A stretch of DNA of 64,000 bases, from the NCBI GenBank assembly GCA_039881145.1, contig JAYKKI010000139.1, positions 1,674,001-1,738,000 of the forward strand, read 5' to 3'. This DNA comes from Druceiella hillmani (lineage: Eukaryota; Arthropoda; Insecta; Lepidoptera; Hepialidae). This document shows, in pieces, positions 34,027-48,875 of this stretch (within the stretch, counting starts at the first letter, position 1; each line of letters opens with the position of its first letter). The notes beneath the pieces were generated by a model. That model had not been told where the DNA came from. It worked only from the letters and a program-made list of their open reading frames with translations, and did no database searches. The translations under genes were made by a program, and so were the position numbers.

Positions 34027-36774
34027 ATCAACTGGTCAGTGTTGTCATCAGAATTGCATAAGTTTGTAACGTTTTAAATTGTTACTACGAGTCATTGAAA
34101 ATCGATTTGATAAATTTGTTTGCATAGATAGCCCTGCACAAGTTAAGCTAATAAAAGTGATTTTAAAAATGGGGAGGGGTAAAGAGAAAATTGCTTTGAT
34201 GCTTAATATATCGGAAGAGAGCCTTTAAAATTAAAAAATGGTAGAAAGAAATTGCATTCGTAAAATGACGTCGCTGTCGATTTAAATGTGTGGGGAAATC
34301 CTTAGGTTCTTTTAACACAAAGTGTCACTATATGTTAATATTTTAATTGCGACACAAGGCAAACATATTTTAATTGCAACCATAAGACATAATTTTACGT
34401 TAAGTTCGAAGATTAAATAATAACTAGAACCTAATGTTTGTTCGATCAATAACAAATAAACTAATCTTCATATCTTGTATTAGCCCTCGTAATGAGATTG
34501 CTCAACCCTCTTCGCCCAGCGCAAGTTACTCGTATCACACGTAGACGAGCCGCTTCTGACGTCGCTCTTAATAAATCACTCCGTTTACGCGCCTAATCTA
34601 CACATGTCAACTTTCACTGAGGATAAAGCTAAATGCAAGCGAACCTATTTATTCGATTTTCCTTATATTTATTATCTTAAAAAGTGGTCTCATCTTATAA
34701 GTGTAGTTTAATAAATCGAAAGACGTGTCATTGGTAAACCTATGTGAAGACACAGATCTAATAATTTTTCAATATTAAGCTGATGAGTAGGTCTATGTTA
34801 CTTTAAAATAAACTGGTGAATGAGAGGTGCAAGGTGCAGATTCGAATTTCATCTAAACTAAATTTTACATCACATATTTGGTTTGTTACTCGAATTCAAT
34901 ATATTATAACTGTCCCCGCCTGATTTAGCACGAAAGTCTGGGTTTCTTAATACCTAATCATTCGAAGCGTTTTGCGGTCAGGGAAATGAAAAAATGCAGC
35001 ACTTTAGACATGGAAATTAAAAAAAAATTTTCAATATTTCGGACAAATAACAAACCCATATCGCTTTACAAATATGAACCGTAAAAATCTTATGCAAGGA
35101 CTCCAAGTTTTCCTCAATCGCTGCCTCATACGAAAGGTAGGTTTGAATAAAATGTCTCAGGTTGAAGTGAATTAGTGATCTGCTTTAAAGGAACAGAGTT
35201 TTAGTATTAAATTAGAATATTATAAGGACCAGAACGCCAAGTCCAAGGTAAAGGGGCATACTGGTGAAATTGGAGAAACTGAGCAAATTTATAGTGAAGC
35301 GAAATGCAATGCCTCCGAAAAATCAATGTGCTAAAGTTCTGTTACTGTCTTTTCTTCCATCAATCAGGCATGAAAACTAAAGATAAAGTAGTATCTTCCA
35401 AAGAGCGCCAATTTTTTTGCCAATAAGTCAAACAACGCAAATATAATAGAAAATAATATCGCAGTTATTTGTACATTATCCTTTGTTGCTCACAAAATGT
35501 CTAGTGCCAAATTCTAAGTATTTTTCTAGCAGAATATTTAATATTTACTACAGGATACTTTGTTCGATCTATTTGAACAAAAAATAAAATTGTGCGTAAA
35601 AAAATTATATGTTTCATCCTTAAATATATTTTATATAACAGAAAAACGCAATACGAAATTGATTTTTGTATTTAACTGACATATATTACACTTATAATAT
35701 TCTATATTTATGAATGCAACTTACTTTTTTTAGGCGATATTGTTACAAAGCCGTAAAATTTTATTAGTTCATTCTCCATTTTAAAATTTGAGAATTTTGT
35801 TAGTTTTCTTATTTCCGAAAATAATTACTACTTAAATTTAATTATTTTAAAAGCTATTTTATATACCAATTTTTTATACTAACTATTTTTTAGATTTGGT
35901 CAAATAATTCTGAAGGCGAACCAATCCATAATCGATAAAAGATGTTCCGAAATGAGTAGTAGACACTGTTTACGAAGGATGAAACATGTTTTATTAAACG
36001 AACCAATTCTCTTTCAAAACCCGTTAATGTTGATATAAAAGTGATTTAGGAATAACGAAGATATAACCTGTATACGCCTTGGTATAGTTTAAATATATGA
36101 ATATATTTAAGTATAATTTTGATGTCCAATTGATTTTTAAAACATTATTTGCGTCAAGCTTTATTAATGCTTCTCGCAGTCGTGTATTTTTTCATATAAA
36201 TTAAACTAAAATTAAATGTAATCCATTTGTATTTTTCTAGAGGTCGGTTGTTGCTTCGTGATATTAAGTTAGGGATTTGAGCAGTATTTGTAAATTCATG
36301 ATATCACCACATAGTTAACACTAATATTGAGTCACACGATATTTACTCTCGTGTGGTGGGGATTCCATTTTTCGTTGAGGTGACTCGAATAATATAAGCA
36401 ATGATTGATTTAAGGAAGGTAACATACGAATTATTGCGGTTCTAATACGTGTAAGGCTCATATATACGTATGTATTATATCTACAAATGCATTTTCGAAT
36501 AATATAATTCAGTACGATCGAAATAGTAGTAGCACTCCTCAGATACTATAAAATATTCGGAGGTGTTTATGGAAATAGCGTCAGGTCTGATTTTAAATTA
36601 GGAGGGCACTAATCATTACAGATTGCATGCGGAGTATGGGCTCTCGTTATTCATGTAGAAATATTGGATTATAAATTCATTAATTGATTAGAGTGAACGC
36701 GTTGAATTTCCTCTTAAGAATTCTTTTAATCTTCTTCATTTATTTTCGGTTATTACATGTAACAGAGACGAAAA
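34027..36774. other. Gene-free stretch with a GC-elevated block
   Basis: The block 34480-34615 is markedly GC-richer than its surroundings and contains CTTCGCCCAGCGC, a CRE-like TGACGTCG (34557-34564) and TTTACGCGCC. It may be a conserved non-coding element or promoter-like segment, but no transcript signals were found. The rest is plain AT-rich DNA. Confidence 0.4.
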
Positions 36775-36990
36775 ACTTTGGCAGGTAGTGAGTCGGCAAC
36801 TGAGAACTGCCGTCCTTTGTTAGACAAGATCGATGGTCAACTTTCGACCGGCTGTTTAAATATACATATATTTTTAGCGAGTGTCTAGTGTCACGTTCCA
36901 ATCCACCCTGCGTTAACGAGTTTTAAATGATAACGTTAAAATCGGTGGAAGTCGGAGAGAGTGCCCCGATTTTTGTAGGACGTGTGAGTT
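36775..36990. other. GC-elevated segment, unassigned
   Basis: Contains GGCAGGTAGTGAGTCGGCAA, TTTCGACCGGCTG, GTGTCACGTTCCAATCCACC and GTTAACGAG. It has no open frame and no repeat family I recognise. It could be a regulatory element or relic of a GC-richer insertion. Confidence 0.3.
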
Positions 36991-38129
36991 GGATGTCAAA
37001 TACTATTTGTTTTATCTTACCCGATAACTTTTGACCAAATTATTATGTCACTTAAGTTTGACATTAAACATTTTCGTAGTAGTCTAATTACATAAGCGTT
37101 TGAACTACGAGTGCACAATCAATCAAGAATTTGAATCCTATCTTATTTATCTACTTTTAGTTTAAATAACCATTCAAAATCGGTCATTGCATTGTATATA
37201 AAACATGTTAAGTCTGTATAGAACACGTACTTCTAGGATTCAGTAAAAAACTTCAACATACATATATTTAGAAGCAAATAATATCAACTAGCGGTGCAAT
37301 AATATCGCGCATGTGGAACTTTGAAAATATTATTAAAGTTATTGTAAAAGCGAAGGTTGAGGCCATCTAAAATTGTTACAAAAATATTTTTTTTCAAGAT
37401 ATCTCGTCTTTTCTTAATTCTTCTAGTTAATATATTTTATTTTATTATAAATCGATTGAAATTAAACAAAATATATGTTCTGCCTTAAGTCTTGCAAAAT
37501 CCAATAGTTAAAACTGCATAAGAATCCTTTAGTAGTTTTAGCGAGATGCGCAAATGAATAAAGAGATTTACAAACAGAGAAGAATTTCGTAAATAATATA
37601 TTTGTGCTTCATTATTTTTATTATGTGCCCCTAAATTTTCCAGTAAACATCTACTAACACTGTTTCATCTGAATCATTTTTCATATGGATGAATAATTAT
37701 CAGATTAAAAATCATCGGAAAAGTTTTTCAGTAAATATCTGTGAACACTGTTTTATCTGAATAATTTGTTCATCATACCTTTAATGTATGGACAAGGAAA
37801 TTCTATAGTTTTATTATATATGTAGATAAGAGCCTTTATAAAAGTATTATTTTTCACCAAGTGTATCTTTTTCTAACGTAAACGTTATAATTTTTAAAAA
37901 AATTATGAAAGCACATTGTTTGAATTTTGACTTTACCTAAGGAAACGGCAGGCGATTAAGTTTTTGTAGACAATATCGGTTATAGTTTATATACAGTTCT
38001 AATAATTTTAAAATCCTCATGACTTACACTCTCAATTGAAGCCGCACAACACGTGAAATTACAAAAAAATTACAAATACTTCGCCTTTTCTTGAATTAAA
38101 AGGTTTTTGTTGTTAACTGTTGAGATATG
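36991..38129. other. Gene-free stretch with a local duplication
   Basis: Only the two-unit repeat at 37636-37772 stands out. No gene found. Confidence 0.5.
37636..37772. repeat. Two-unit tandem repeat, period about 89 bp
   Basis: TTCCAGTAAACATCTACTAA with CACTGTTTCATCTGAATCA (37637-37680) recurs as TTTCAGTAAATATCTGTGAA with CACTGTTTTATCTGAATAA (37726-37766). Confidence 0.75.
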
Positions 38130-38330
38130 TTCATGTGAATGTGCTTTATATGGAGCACTACACTACGCAGGTGCACACATAATGGTGCACTAGACCATAT
38201 TTCAAGTTTTCCCGTTTCTGAGAAAATGGTTATTACACACAGACGGACAATCACGTAAATGATCTTATAAGGGTTCATATTTTGTTGAAGTCCAAAATAG
38301 TAAAAATCTGCGAGGAGTGTATTCAAACAC
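38130..38330 (+). repeat. Dispersed repeat copy (GGACAGACGG / AAGGGTTC family)
   Basis: Ordered words: CCATATTTCAAGTTTTCCCG, TTTCTGAGAAAATGGTTATT, CACACAGACGGACAATCACG, TAAATGATCTTATAAGGGTT, then a TTTGTTGAAGTCC tail. It is one of the better copies. The minus-strand frame 38096-38326 is incidental. Confidence 0.7.
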
Positions 38331-41132
<2,802 letters not shown>

Positions 41133-41204
41133 ATTGAATATATTTGGCGTTAATTTTTTAGAAATTCGTTATTCACAATTAAATGAAACTACGTGATGTA
41201 GTAG
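41133..41204 (-). mobile_element. PLE terminal repeat fragment, copy E
   Basis: Begins ATTGAATATATTTGGCGTTA, continues through TTATTCACAATTAAATGAAA and ends at GATGTAGTA. This is the reverse complement of the tail and outer arm of the units at 7899 and 18105. The hammerhead part is absent. The end at ATTGAAT coincides with the right edge of copy A, supporting a real element boundary. Confidence 0.8.
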
Positions 41205-44200
41205 TAGTTCATATAAGTTCACTCACATTTTCGTCCGTTCGTATGTCGCAACCATAGAAACTTGAAGCTTGGTGTAATAAAAAGCATATTAACCCTAATA
41301 TGTTTCAATAGGAAACACTCAAAAATTTTTATATCGAATAATTCTTCCGTGGCAAATAAAATACTTGAATAAACTTCTTTTAAATTTCATAGTAGTGTAA
41401 AGAATCGTTTGAAAGGGATGATAAATATAATTACCTTAATTTTTTTCTTGATTAAGGGTCCTAAAAGTATTTTATACTTTTTACACCTAATTTTTAGCAA
41501 TGTACAATGTCACTGAAAAACTCACTTCTTATACTTTACTTTCTAACACGAAACTTTGAAAATTATTGAAAATCTATCTCCCCTTTATTACTAAAAATAT
41601 TTTGAACTTAAATCGATGAAAGAAACGAGGTTTTAAGAAATTTATACATGTGTAAAACGAGGTTCTATGTAAAATTTCCTCCTAAACTCAATTAGGCTGT
41701 AAAGCGATATGGTAATGAAAAATGCACTCCATTTTCCTTCACAAAATTGCATGAAGCACTAAAACCTCTATTAAATTTAATTATATAATGGAAACCAACT
41801 TTAAATTGTTAATTGTCCAGTGTTCATGATTTTGAGATAAACAGTTTTTTTATTCCTAGTTTTTAACGCTTTGGGAGTGATTATATAAAAACCCTTTATA
41901 GTAACTGCCTACATACTAAAATAACTTAGCTGCCTTCGAAATTTCAGGTTATTGAAACCATCGGTTGAGTTGAGGGAGTAAGGAAATTTTTTTTTCGGTA
42001 AATATTATTAGTGAATAAATAAAAATTTCTTAAAAGTAGAAGACCATATTCGCAACAATCTTTTCTCTAAAAATTATTAATATTTAAGATTGAAGCTTGT
42101 TACTTATATTTGAAAATAGTTTATTGTGATATTTTTTACTTTTACATAACATCATGAAACACAATATTTACTAAATTATTACTCAACTATAATCTCTTGG
42201 GAACGAATTTTAGCCGCCGAGTCGATTTCAAATTTAACTTTCGTCAAAGTTTCTCGATCAAAGTTTGAAGGTGATGTGATTAAACAGGTTACCTATTTAG
42301 CTTAGATAAAATGAAATTTTCCTGTAATTAAAAAGTAAAATGTAATTTAATAACATTTGTAGGGGTAATTATATTTTAGAGTGTTCAAAGATCATAAAGA
42401 CTTAAATCTGAAAAGGCATACGATGTATAAATTAAGTTGGTTTTAAACGTTTAAGTTATATTCTGAAATTATTTATGGCAAATATTGAAAATACCTTAAC
42501 TGTCCAAATATTGAAATTCGTATTAAATCCACAATATTCGTTTTCGCGTTTTTCTGCAACTTGTTTTATGACAAAATTAAAAATCAGCGTCAAATGCACT
42601 TTCACAAATAGTAGAAAAATAAAATTTTAAAATTCAAAGAAAAGATAAAGAAAAATATTTCAGAAAAAAGCAGACAATTTAAAGTTATTCTAGATGGCAG
42701 TGAAAGGCTAATTTATATCAATTCGTTGATGTACGCGCAAATGGATTAAATTGATGACTGCGTGTATGTTACAGTTATGTAAACTGTAGCAAACCAAGGA
42801 GGCTGTTTTGCTGGATTACGTTTATCAGTATATTTACGAGTATGTACGTAAGTTGTAAGTATGTATGCAGGTGTATCCAGATGATACTCTTTGGAGCTTT
42901 TTATCCGTTTTGATAAATGAGGAATCATTAAAATTAACTTAATTTTTCTTACAGCAGGCAGGTGGCGTCGCGATACATAAAATATGGCGGCTGAGAGTCG
43001 TCATAAAGCACAAAGTGAAAAATATAAATTCATAAAGGCCACTAAGATTCAATGTCACGATGAATAAAAAAGAATATTTAATTTGGTCTAATTTTTTATT
43101 TAGAGAAGAAGTAATACTTTAAAATTAAAAATATTTCGTTTAAATTTTTTTCATAATTGGCGAAGAAAGGTAAAAATTCTTTTATGTATATCAAAGTAAA
43201 TTTTAACCATTTGAAATATCTTTGCATTCATTTCTCAATAAGTGTTCGTATTGTAGGGGTACGAAAAATAATTTATATTCTTTTTATTTACTCAGACGTT
43301 TTCTTCTGGGTTTGCTTTCTCATCATCCTAGTTTCAGGTCTATAGAGACATGTGGGATTTCTTTCCTCTGATATTTGTTGATGGAGGATTTAAGGAGAAA
43401 TAAGAAAAAATTTACAACCGACACTTGACATATTGTTATTTAAAAATCGCGATAATTATCGAATTAGGAGAGCATAAATTGGAACCAAAATTTTAATAGA
43501 TTAATATAATATCATCGTAACGTTTACGCGGCAGCACTTGAACTGCTGTAAACAGTTTTAGGAGAGATCTCAAGACGTCTGACATAGAAAAATTCACAGA
43601 GAATCTCAAGACGTCTGACATAAAAGAATTCTCTTTCTCTCACAATCTTTTAGTCTTATCTTTTAAAATTTCATCTTTCTTCAACCACGTCATACTAAGA
43701 TTTGTAATTATGCTTTTTACGTTTGTTGTTTTTTTTATATTTTTTTTCTCTGTACTTTCCTGTTTCATTTTTAAATAGTATGGTATTTTAAAATTGTATA
43801 TAGAGTAGGTCTATAAATATTTTTGCAGTCCTCTACATTTGTAAATTGTTGCATTTAATCATTCCGTTTAACAAGAAGAAATTGCATAAATTCTGCCAAA
43901 TGTTGACATAATCTCATGTATTGGCAAATTTCGCCAATAATTTTAATACAGCCGTTTAAGTGGCTACATAAATATAACTGACAAAATTCACAAAAAACAC
44001 AGCCGTACAGCATAAACTGTTATTTAAAGTACCACACCTTACATCAGGGTTTAGTTTTTTGTTTGAAAAATATATAATTGTGCCACTTTAGTCAGCGATT
44101 AACTTTAATATTAATTTAATAATATAATTATATAGTTTGCATTAACCAAAACTCATAGTTTTATAATTTGTTAACTCCGTTCTGAGATAGACGAAGATTT

Positions 44201-44529
44201 ACCTTCATTTCTCGACAAATTAAAAAAAATCACAAATATAATTTTTATCAGTTTGCCGAATACTCAGTACATTGCAAGATATTTTACTCCTTGGCTAAGA
44301 TAATTTATAGCAAACTGTTGCTGATATACGTGTAATTGAGTGAGGCGAAATTGATTTTATTTGATCTAAATTAGACTTTAAAAATGTAAATAAAGTGAAA
44401 TCAGAATTAGTAATTTTGTGTGAACGTATTAACTTTTTGCTTGTCACTTACTCGAGAGTGCAGAAATTTTAAATTATCTTCTTGAATTGTCCCTTATTAT
44501 AAATAACATACATAACACTTATTAAGGTC
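41205..44529. other. Gene-free stretch
   Basis: No gene supported; frames at 42746-42928 (-) and 43157-43345 (+) show no known motif. The phrase CTGATATTTGTTGATGGA at about 43368 recalls 8456. A short duplication at 43563-43631 is listed separately. Confidence 0.5.
43563..43631. repeat. Two-unit tandem repeat, period about 36 bp
   Basis: ATCTCAAGACGTCTGACATA is present twice, each time followed by an A-rich stretch and AATTC. Confidence 0.9.
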
Positions 44530-44548
44530 TATATATATGTAAATACAT

Positions 44549-44630
<82 letters not shown>

Positions 44631-44631
44631 A
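44530..44631. repeat. Compound (TA)n(GT)n microsatellite
   Basis: A degenerate TATATGTAAATACATACACACA edge, a TA run from about 44555 to 44618, then (GT)6. Confidence 0.97.
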
Positions 44632-45204
44632 TTTTAACACTATGCTTAAATAAATATATTTACATGTAATTAAATTGACGTATTTTTACCTTGATTCGAT
44701 CACGAAATTTTAAGATTTTTTGGCCAATTCGTCAATCTAATTGTGAAGTAAATTGCGAATAGCTCCGCGTAGTTGCGATTCACTATTGTATTATTGGTGA
44801 TGTATCGTGGTTGATATACAAATTACGTGCCATTTAAGTCGAGAGGAGTAAAAATAATTTCTTAGTGGGTTTGGGTTTATAATTCAAGACAGACAGGAAA
44901 TGTTCTGGTGATGGCTATTATAAGTTTTACAGTGCAGATAAGAAAATTTAAAAGCCAAAGTAACACTTTGTTCATTGCTTTGTGTTCGAATATAGTCTAT
45001 TTAATTATAAAATATTTTTAATTAATTAACCCGTTTTTATTAGCCTAACTTCGACGTAAAAATGTATGTCAATAAATTTAGCAATTAAATTTTCACCCAT
45101 TTCATGTTGTCGTATTGCTTTGAAAATTTATATCTAGGCAATTTTAATGAATATAAAATAATATTCATCGAGCCGATACAATGATAAGTGCCGTCACTTA
45201 GTCA
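44632..45204. other. Gene-free stretch
   Basis: Nothing recognised. Confidence 0.55.
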
Positions 45205-45525
45205 TAAGAACTTCTCAATAGCTAACCGTAAACGCGAAAGCTTGGACTCATTGGATTTGTTTTAAATGAGTCATTTTGTTTTATATTGTAACTAACAGGA
45301 TCTGATGATGGAGGAAAGAGGTTATTAGTGGAACTTCTCAAAGGTCAAGAGTAAACTTCTAGAGTTTAGCTTCGTTTAACTTATTTCAATAAGTCATTTG
45401 GGAATATTATAACCAAAAAGGTCGGAATAGGTAGGTCGTCGTGGCAACTTTTCTATGGTTAAGAGAAAACCTATAAAGTGTTGGCTCCTTTTACTTGTCT
45501 TATTAAGTCCTAAGGAGACTTAATT
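45205..45525. repeat. Three-unit tandem repeat, period about 115-125 bp (array 1)
   Basis: Units start near 45210, 45333 and 45447. Each begins ACTTNTCNANGGTNAAGAG-like, then GTAAAC, a GTTTAGCTTCGTTTAAC-like block and AAGTCATTTGG / AAGTCCTAAGG. Between units 1 and 2 the spacer TGATGATGGAGGAAAGAGGT, then TATTAGTGGA, matches the spacer in the array at 58970-59185, which shows that the two arrays share a family. Confidence 0.7.
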
Positions 45526-45589
45526 GTTGCATAATGTAGCACACTGTATACAGAAAAGTTTTAAACGAACGAAAGTGCAAATAATTTTA

Positions 45590-46110
45590 CAGTAACTAAT
45601 CGTGAATGTATAAAATATATGTCATCTAGAATCATCTATACCTTTTGCCGAACATTTTGCGTAGGCTTCTCGAAACCCTGTTTTTTCATAATTTTAGGGT
45701 CAGTACTTTTTAAAACAAGAAAGAACATAATTTTTTCATGTCTTTTAGTGTAACTCTGAAGACATATTATCTAAAATTATGTAGAACAGTATTTTAGACC
45801 GTCATAACTAGCTCCTTCGGACGATGTACCAAAGTATATGGAAAACTTTCAATATTTTTTTGTACAGTTAATTCCATATTATTATCCTGGTCTAAAATTT
45901 CCGTGAAGTATTTTTGACTGTTGGCTATTGATATATATTTGGCTTTATATGTTTTATTATTGTACCATATTTTATATTTATACATCGAACGATTAGTAAG
46001 AAAGAAGGTTTCATATGTGGACAGACGGACACGTAAATGATATTCATAAGGGTTTCGTTTTTCCTGTTTGGATTGAGCTCCATATATAATATTTGGATTC
46101 TTTATTGACA
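45590..46110 (+). repeat. Dispersed repeat copy, long
   Basis: Contains TGTCATCTAGAATCATCTAT (about 45617), a TTCATAATTTTAGGGTCAGT stretch, then about 350 bases later ATGTGGACAGACGGACACG, TAAATGATATTCATAAGGGT and TTCGTTTTTCCTGTTTGGAT. This is the same order as one unit of the array at 21395-22470. The 105-codon minus frame at 45794-46111 is a reading of this repeat, not a gene. Confidence 0.65.
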
Positions 46111-48424
46111 AAACTACTTAAAATTTTGTTAGATGTCGCCGCTATTCAGTTGTACCAACAAAGGATATCACATCACCGTCGTGCCATTTACTTCACAATG
46201 TTCTCGCCCAAATCCCTGCTTTATTCAGTTAATTTTCTCTTATAGACAAACCACATACGCATTCCAGTGTTTTGCTTATTCGCGAAGACGCTAAATTATT
46301 CTTGCGAATTGCTCAAGTTTGTATTTATTATATGCCCCATCTTAGGAACAGTTGACAAAGTTAAACTTATATTCAAACTGTAACAGTTTGTGCAATTATA
46401 AAGTTCACCCGCCACGAGCGGGCCGTAAATGTATTTACCATTTGGATACAAATTTCTTTGCGATAAGAAAAAATGAGCACTGAGATCAAAAGTTATTTGC
46501 AACCATTACTCTCGTCACTTTGGAAAACCTGACTGCTTTTCTCTATATAAGGAAATATTAGGTTAAGATTTCAATACTTAGATTAGAAATACATACTGTA
46601 TATACTACAAATTAGTGTTTATTCCACCTTGTTACTTGATTATATTAATTGATAAAATAATAACTTAGAGTCATTGTATTATTTTAAATAACCACAATTT
46701 TAATTTTACTCCTCTAACTTTGAGAAATATAAAGTAATTGGTAAAACTAAATTAGAAGTAGCTCTAGTATCGAAGTCTTTTGCTGAAAAACAATTGGCAC
46801 AATATTTTTTCCTCGAATGAAGCAGAGCGCGAGTATACTTCTATTATATTATCTCCCCTTCGTTTTTATTTAGTTACATATTCATTTAATTTATTAATTT
46901 TCATTGTCGAATATGTGTATGTCTGCAGAATGTATTGCTATAGGTCTTCCAATTAACCAAAATTAGACATTTACATTATTAGAAAATTATGTATGTACAA
47001 TATTACAAGACAGGCTAATAATAAAATGTTGATAAAAAAATATATTGAGTTAATTTAAAAAAAAATTAAAACTATACATTAGTTTTAATCTTCATCATAT
47101 TGATATAGTGGAGAGGGGCTTTGGAATAGAATTGAGGGGCAAGAAATGAGAGAAAACAAATGAAAATAGGAATATGAAAGGATAAAAGTTTGGTATCTGA
47201 ATATATTTGATTGCATAGGTTGATAGCGTGAACAGTGAATGAATGTTCACAAAAAAAATATTTTGTTCGGGGAAAAGGAGCATGAGAAAATTTTTAAGAC
47301 CTGTATCTAGGGAATAGACAGTGTATTCGGGTTATTTTCCAACTAACGGACATATCTCACACTATGTGATTTTATTTGTTATGCATCAGGGTTGGGTTTG
47401 GGTGGGAAAAAATCAGTTGCATATACAAAATAACCCTTGATCACTTTATTAAATTAGGCTACATCTTATAAAATTGAGATGGTCATTTAAAAATTATGAC
47501 AGAATATACTATTTATATGCAAATATACATATATACGTATGTGAGTAAATTACTAGCTTACGTAATACGTACATGATATTCATCATAATAAATTGGATAT
47601 ATCGAATTATCTTCACGGACTAATTTTGTCATCATCAATCAACCTGTCAAGGTTATTTAAAATTTTCATATGCCCAACTTTACTTCTAAAATTCTGAGTT
47701 TTGTAATTTAAATGCTTTTAAAAGTCTATCAAATATTTATTACTTGATGCAAACAAAAAAAACAAATTCGAAAGAATTAGAAAAATATTTCTTGGCATCG
47801 TGTTGTGACACATGTCTACCTAGCTCATTTTATTTCTGAGACCTTAAACACTAAAATATTGTAATATACAATAAAATATTGTAATATACACTAAACTATT
47901 GTGTACATATTTAAAAATTCGTGAAGTAAAATTCCATCACTTAGTATAGCAACAAATATATAAGAATTTATTTCGATTTTTTATCTCTGAATTTGTTTTG
48001 GGAAAAATATTTTCAATTTATAGTCGACAGGATGTTATATTCGTCGGTTGTCATTAAATTACGCCAATTATTATGAGGGATAAAATGGGAGTTTGTTATA
48101 ATTGAATCGTTTAACTCGCATGCTTTCACAACCAGCAGAAATTCTTCTGACATGGTAACTTGTTAAATTTTTGATAGGTTTCTTTAAATATCAGTAACAG
48201 TACCGAACTATAGAATTCTGCACACAACTTAGGCATGAAATAACTAATTAAACTGTTGGGAGTAGCACGGACGAATAAACCTCTAATAATTGTTACATAG
48301 AAACCTCTTTGCTATTACAAAAACTAACACTACGGGGGTACTGCACCTACTATTGAATATTATTTTTTTATAACATAATTACATAGCTAAGTGCACGTTT
48401 GAAAGGTGTAAGACAAACAAATAA
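46111..48424. other. Gene-free stretch
   Basis: No gene recognised. A 20-bp unit (CACTAAAATATTGTAATATA and close variants) occurs three times at 47849-47908. A mildly GC-richer patch at 46130-46260 has no motif I know. Confidence 0.5.
47849..47908. repeat. Three-unit tandem repeat of 20 bp
   Basis: CACTAAAATATTGTAATATA, CAATAAAATATTGTAATATA and the more diverged CACTAAACTATTGTGTACAT follow each other. Confidence 0.85.
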
Positions 48425-48754
48425 TTGCTCATGTTATTTCAATTTATTATACAAGTTATACAAAATAATTTTGTGTCGCTGTCAACACTAAATTATATTA
48501 TGGAAATCTTTAACATTTCTCGTATGTATGGTAAAAAGTTAAAGAGGCAAGGTGTGTACACACTATCTGAAAATTTAGAAACAAAACAGGCTCGGTGTAA
48601 TATAAATGTACGTAATATTTTTGGTGTTACTTTTACTGAACCTTTCCATAACACACCACTCGACTGGATTGGTGAAAACAATTGTTTACATACCAACTTT
48701 AAAGTAAGGGGAAGTCCATTCAAAATTGAATGAAAATTATAGTCTCATTATTGT
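48425..48754. other. Overlapping open frames, no gene supported
   Basis: A 102-codon plus frame (48425-48733) and a 76-codon minus frame (48493-48723) overlap. Both have more balanced composition than typical chance frames here. The plus product contains GKKLKRQGVYTLSENLETKQ and TFTEPFHNTPLDWIGENN. I recognise neither. It may be a relic of a transposon or gene; without homology it should not be treated as a CDS. Confidence 0.2.
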
Positions 48755-48875
48755 TTTGTGTTGGCATAGTTAATTTACGTGTGCCAAATTTCATTATGAT
48801 TCGACAGAAAATAAAAGTGTCATAATAAACAAATGGACAGACAAACTAATGGACAGAAAAAGATAACAAAATTAT
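48755..48875 (+). repeat. Dispersed repeat copy (GTGCCAAATTTCA family)
   Basis: GTGCCAAATTTCATTATGAT is followed by ATGGACAGACAAACTAATGG and ACAGAAAAAGATAAC. It shows the same order as the trace at 830-897. Confidence 0.6.

Noticed and set aside
34782..34800. CTGATGAG at 34782 as another hammerhead
   Set aside because: No GAAA follows a plausible stem II and there is no stem III or cleavage triplet.
45302..45320. CTGATGATGGAGGAAAG as a hammerhead
   Set aside because: There is no room for stem II between the two core parts. The words belong to the tandem-repeat spacer, which has a copy with different bases at 59100.
45794..46111. 105-codon minus-strand frame
   Set aside because: It overlaps a dispersed repeat copy read in the other orientation, including the GGACAGACGGAC block, so it is a repeat shadow.
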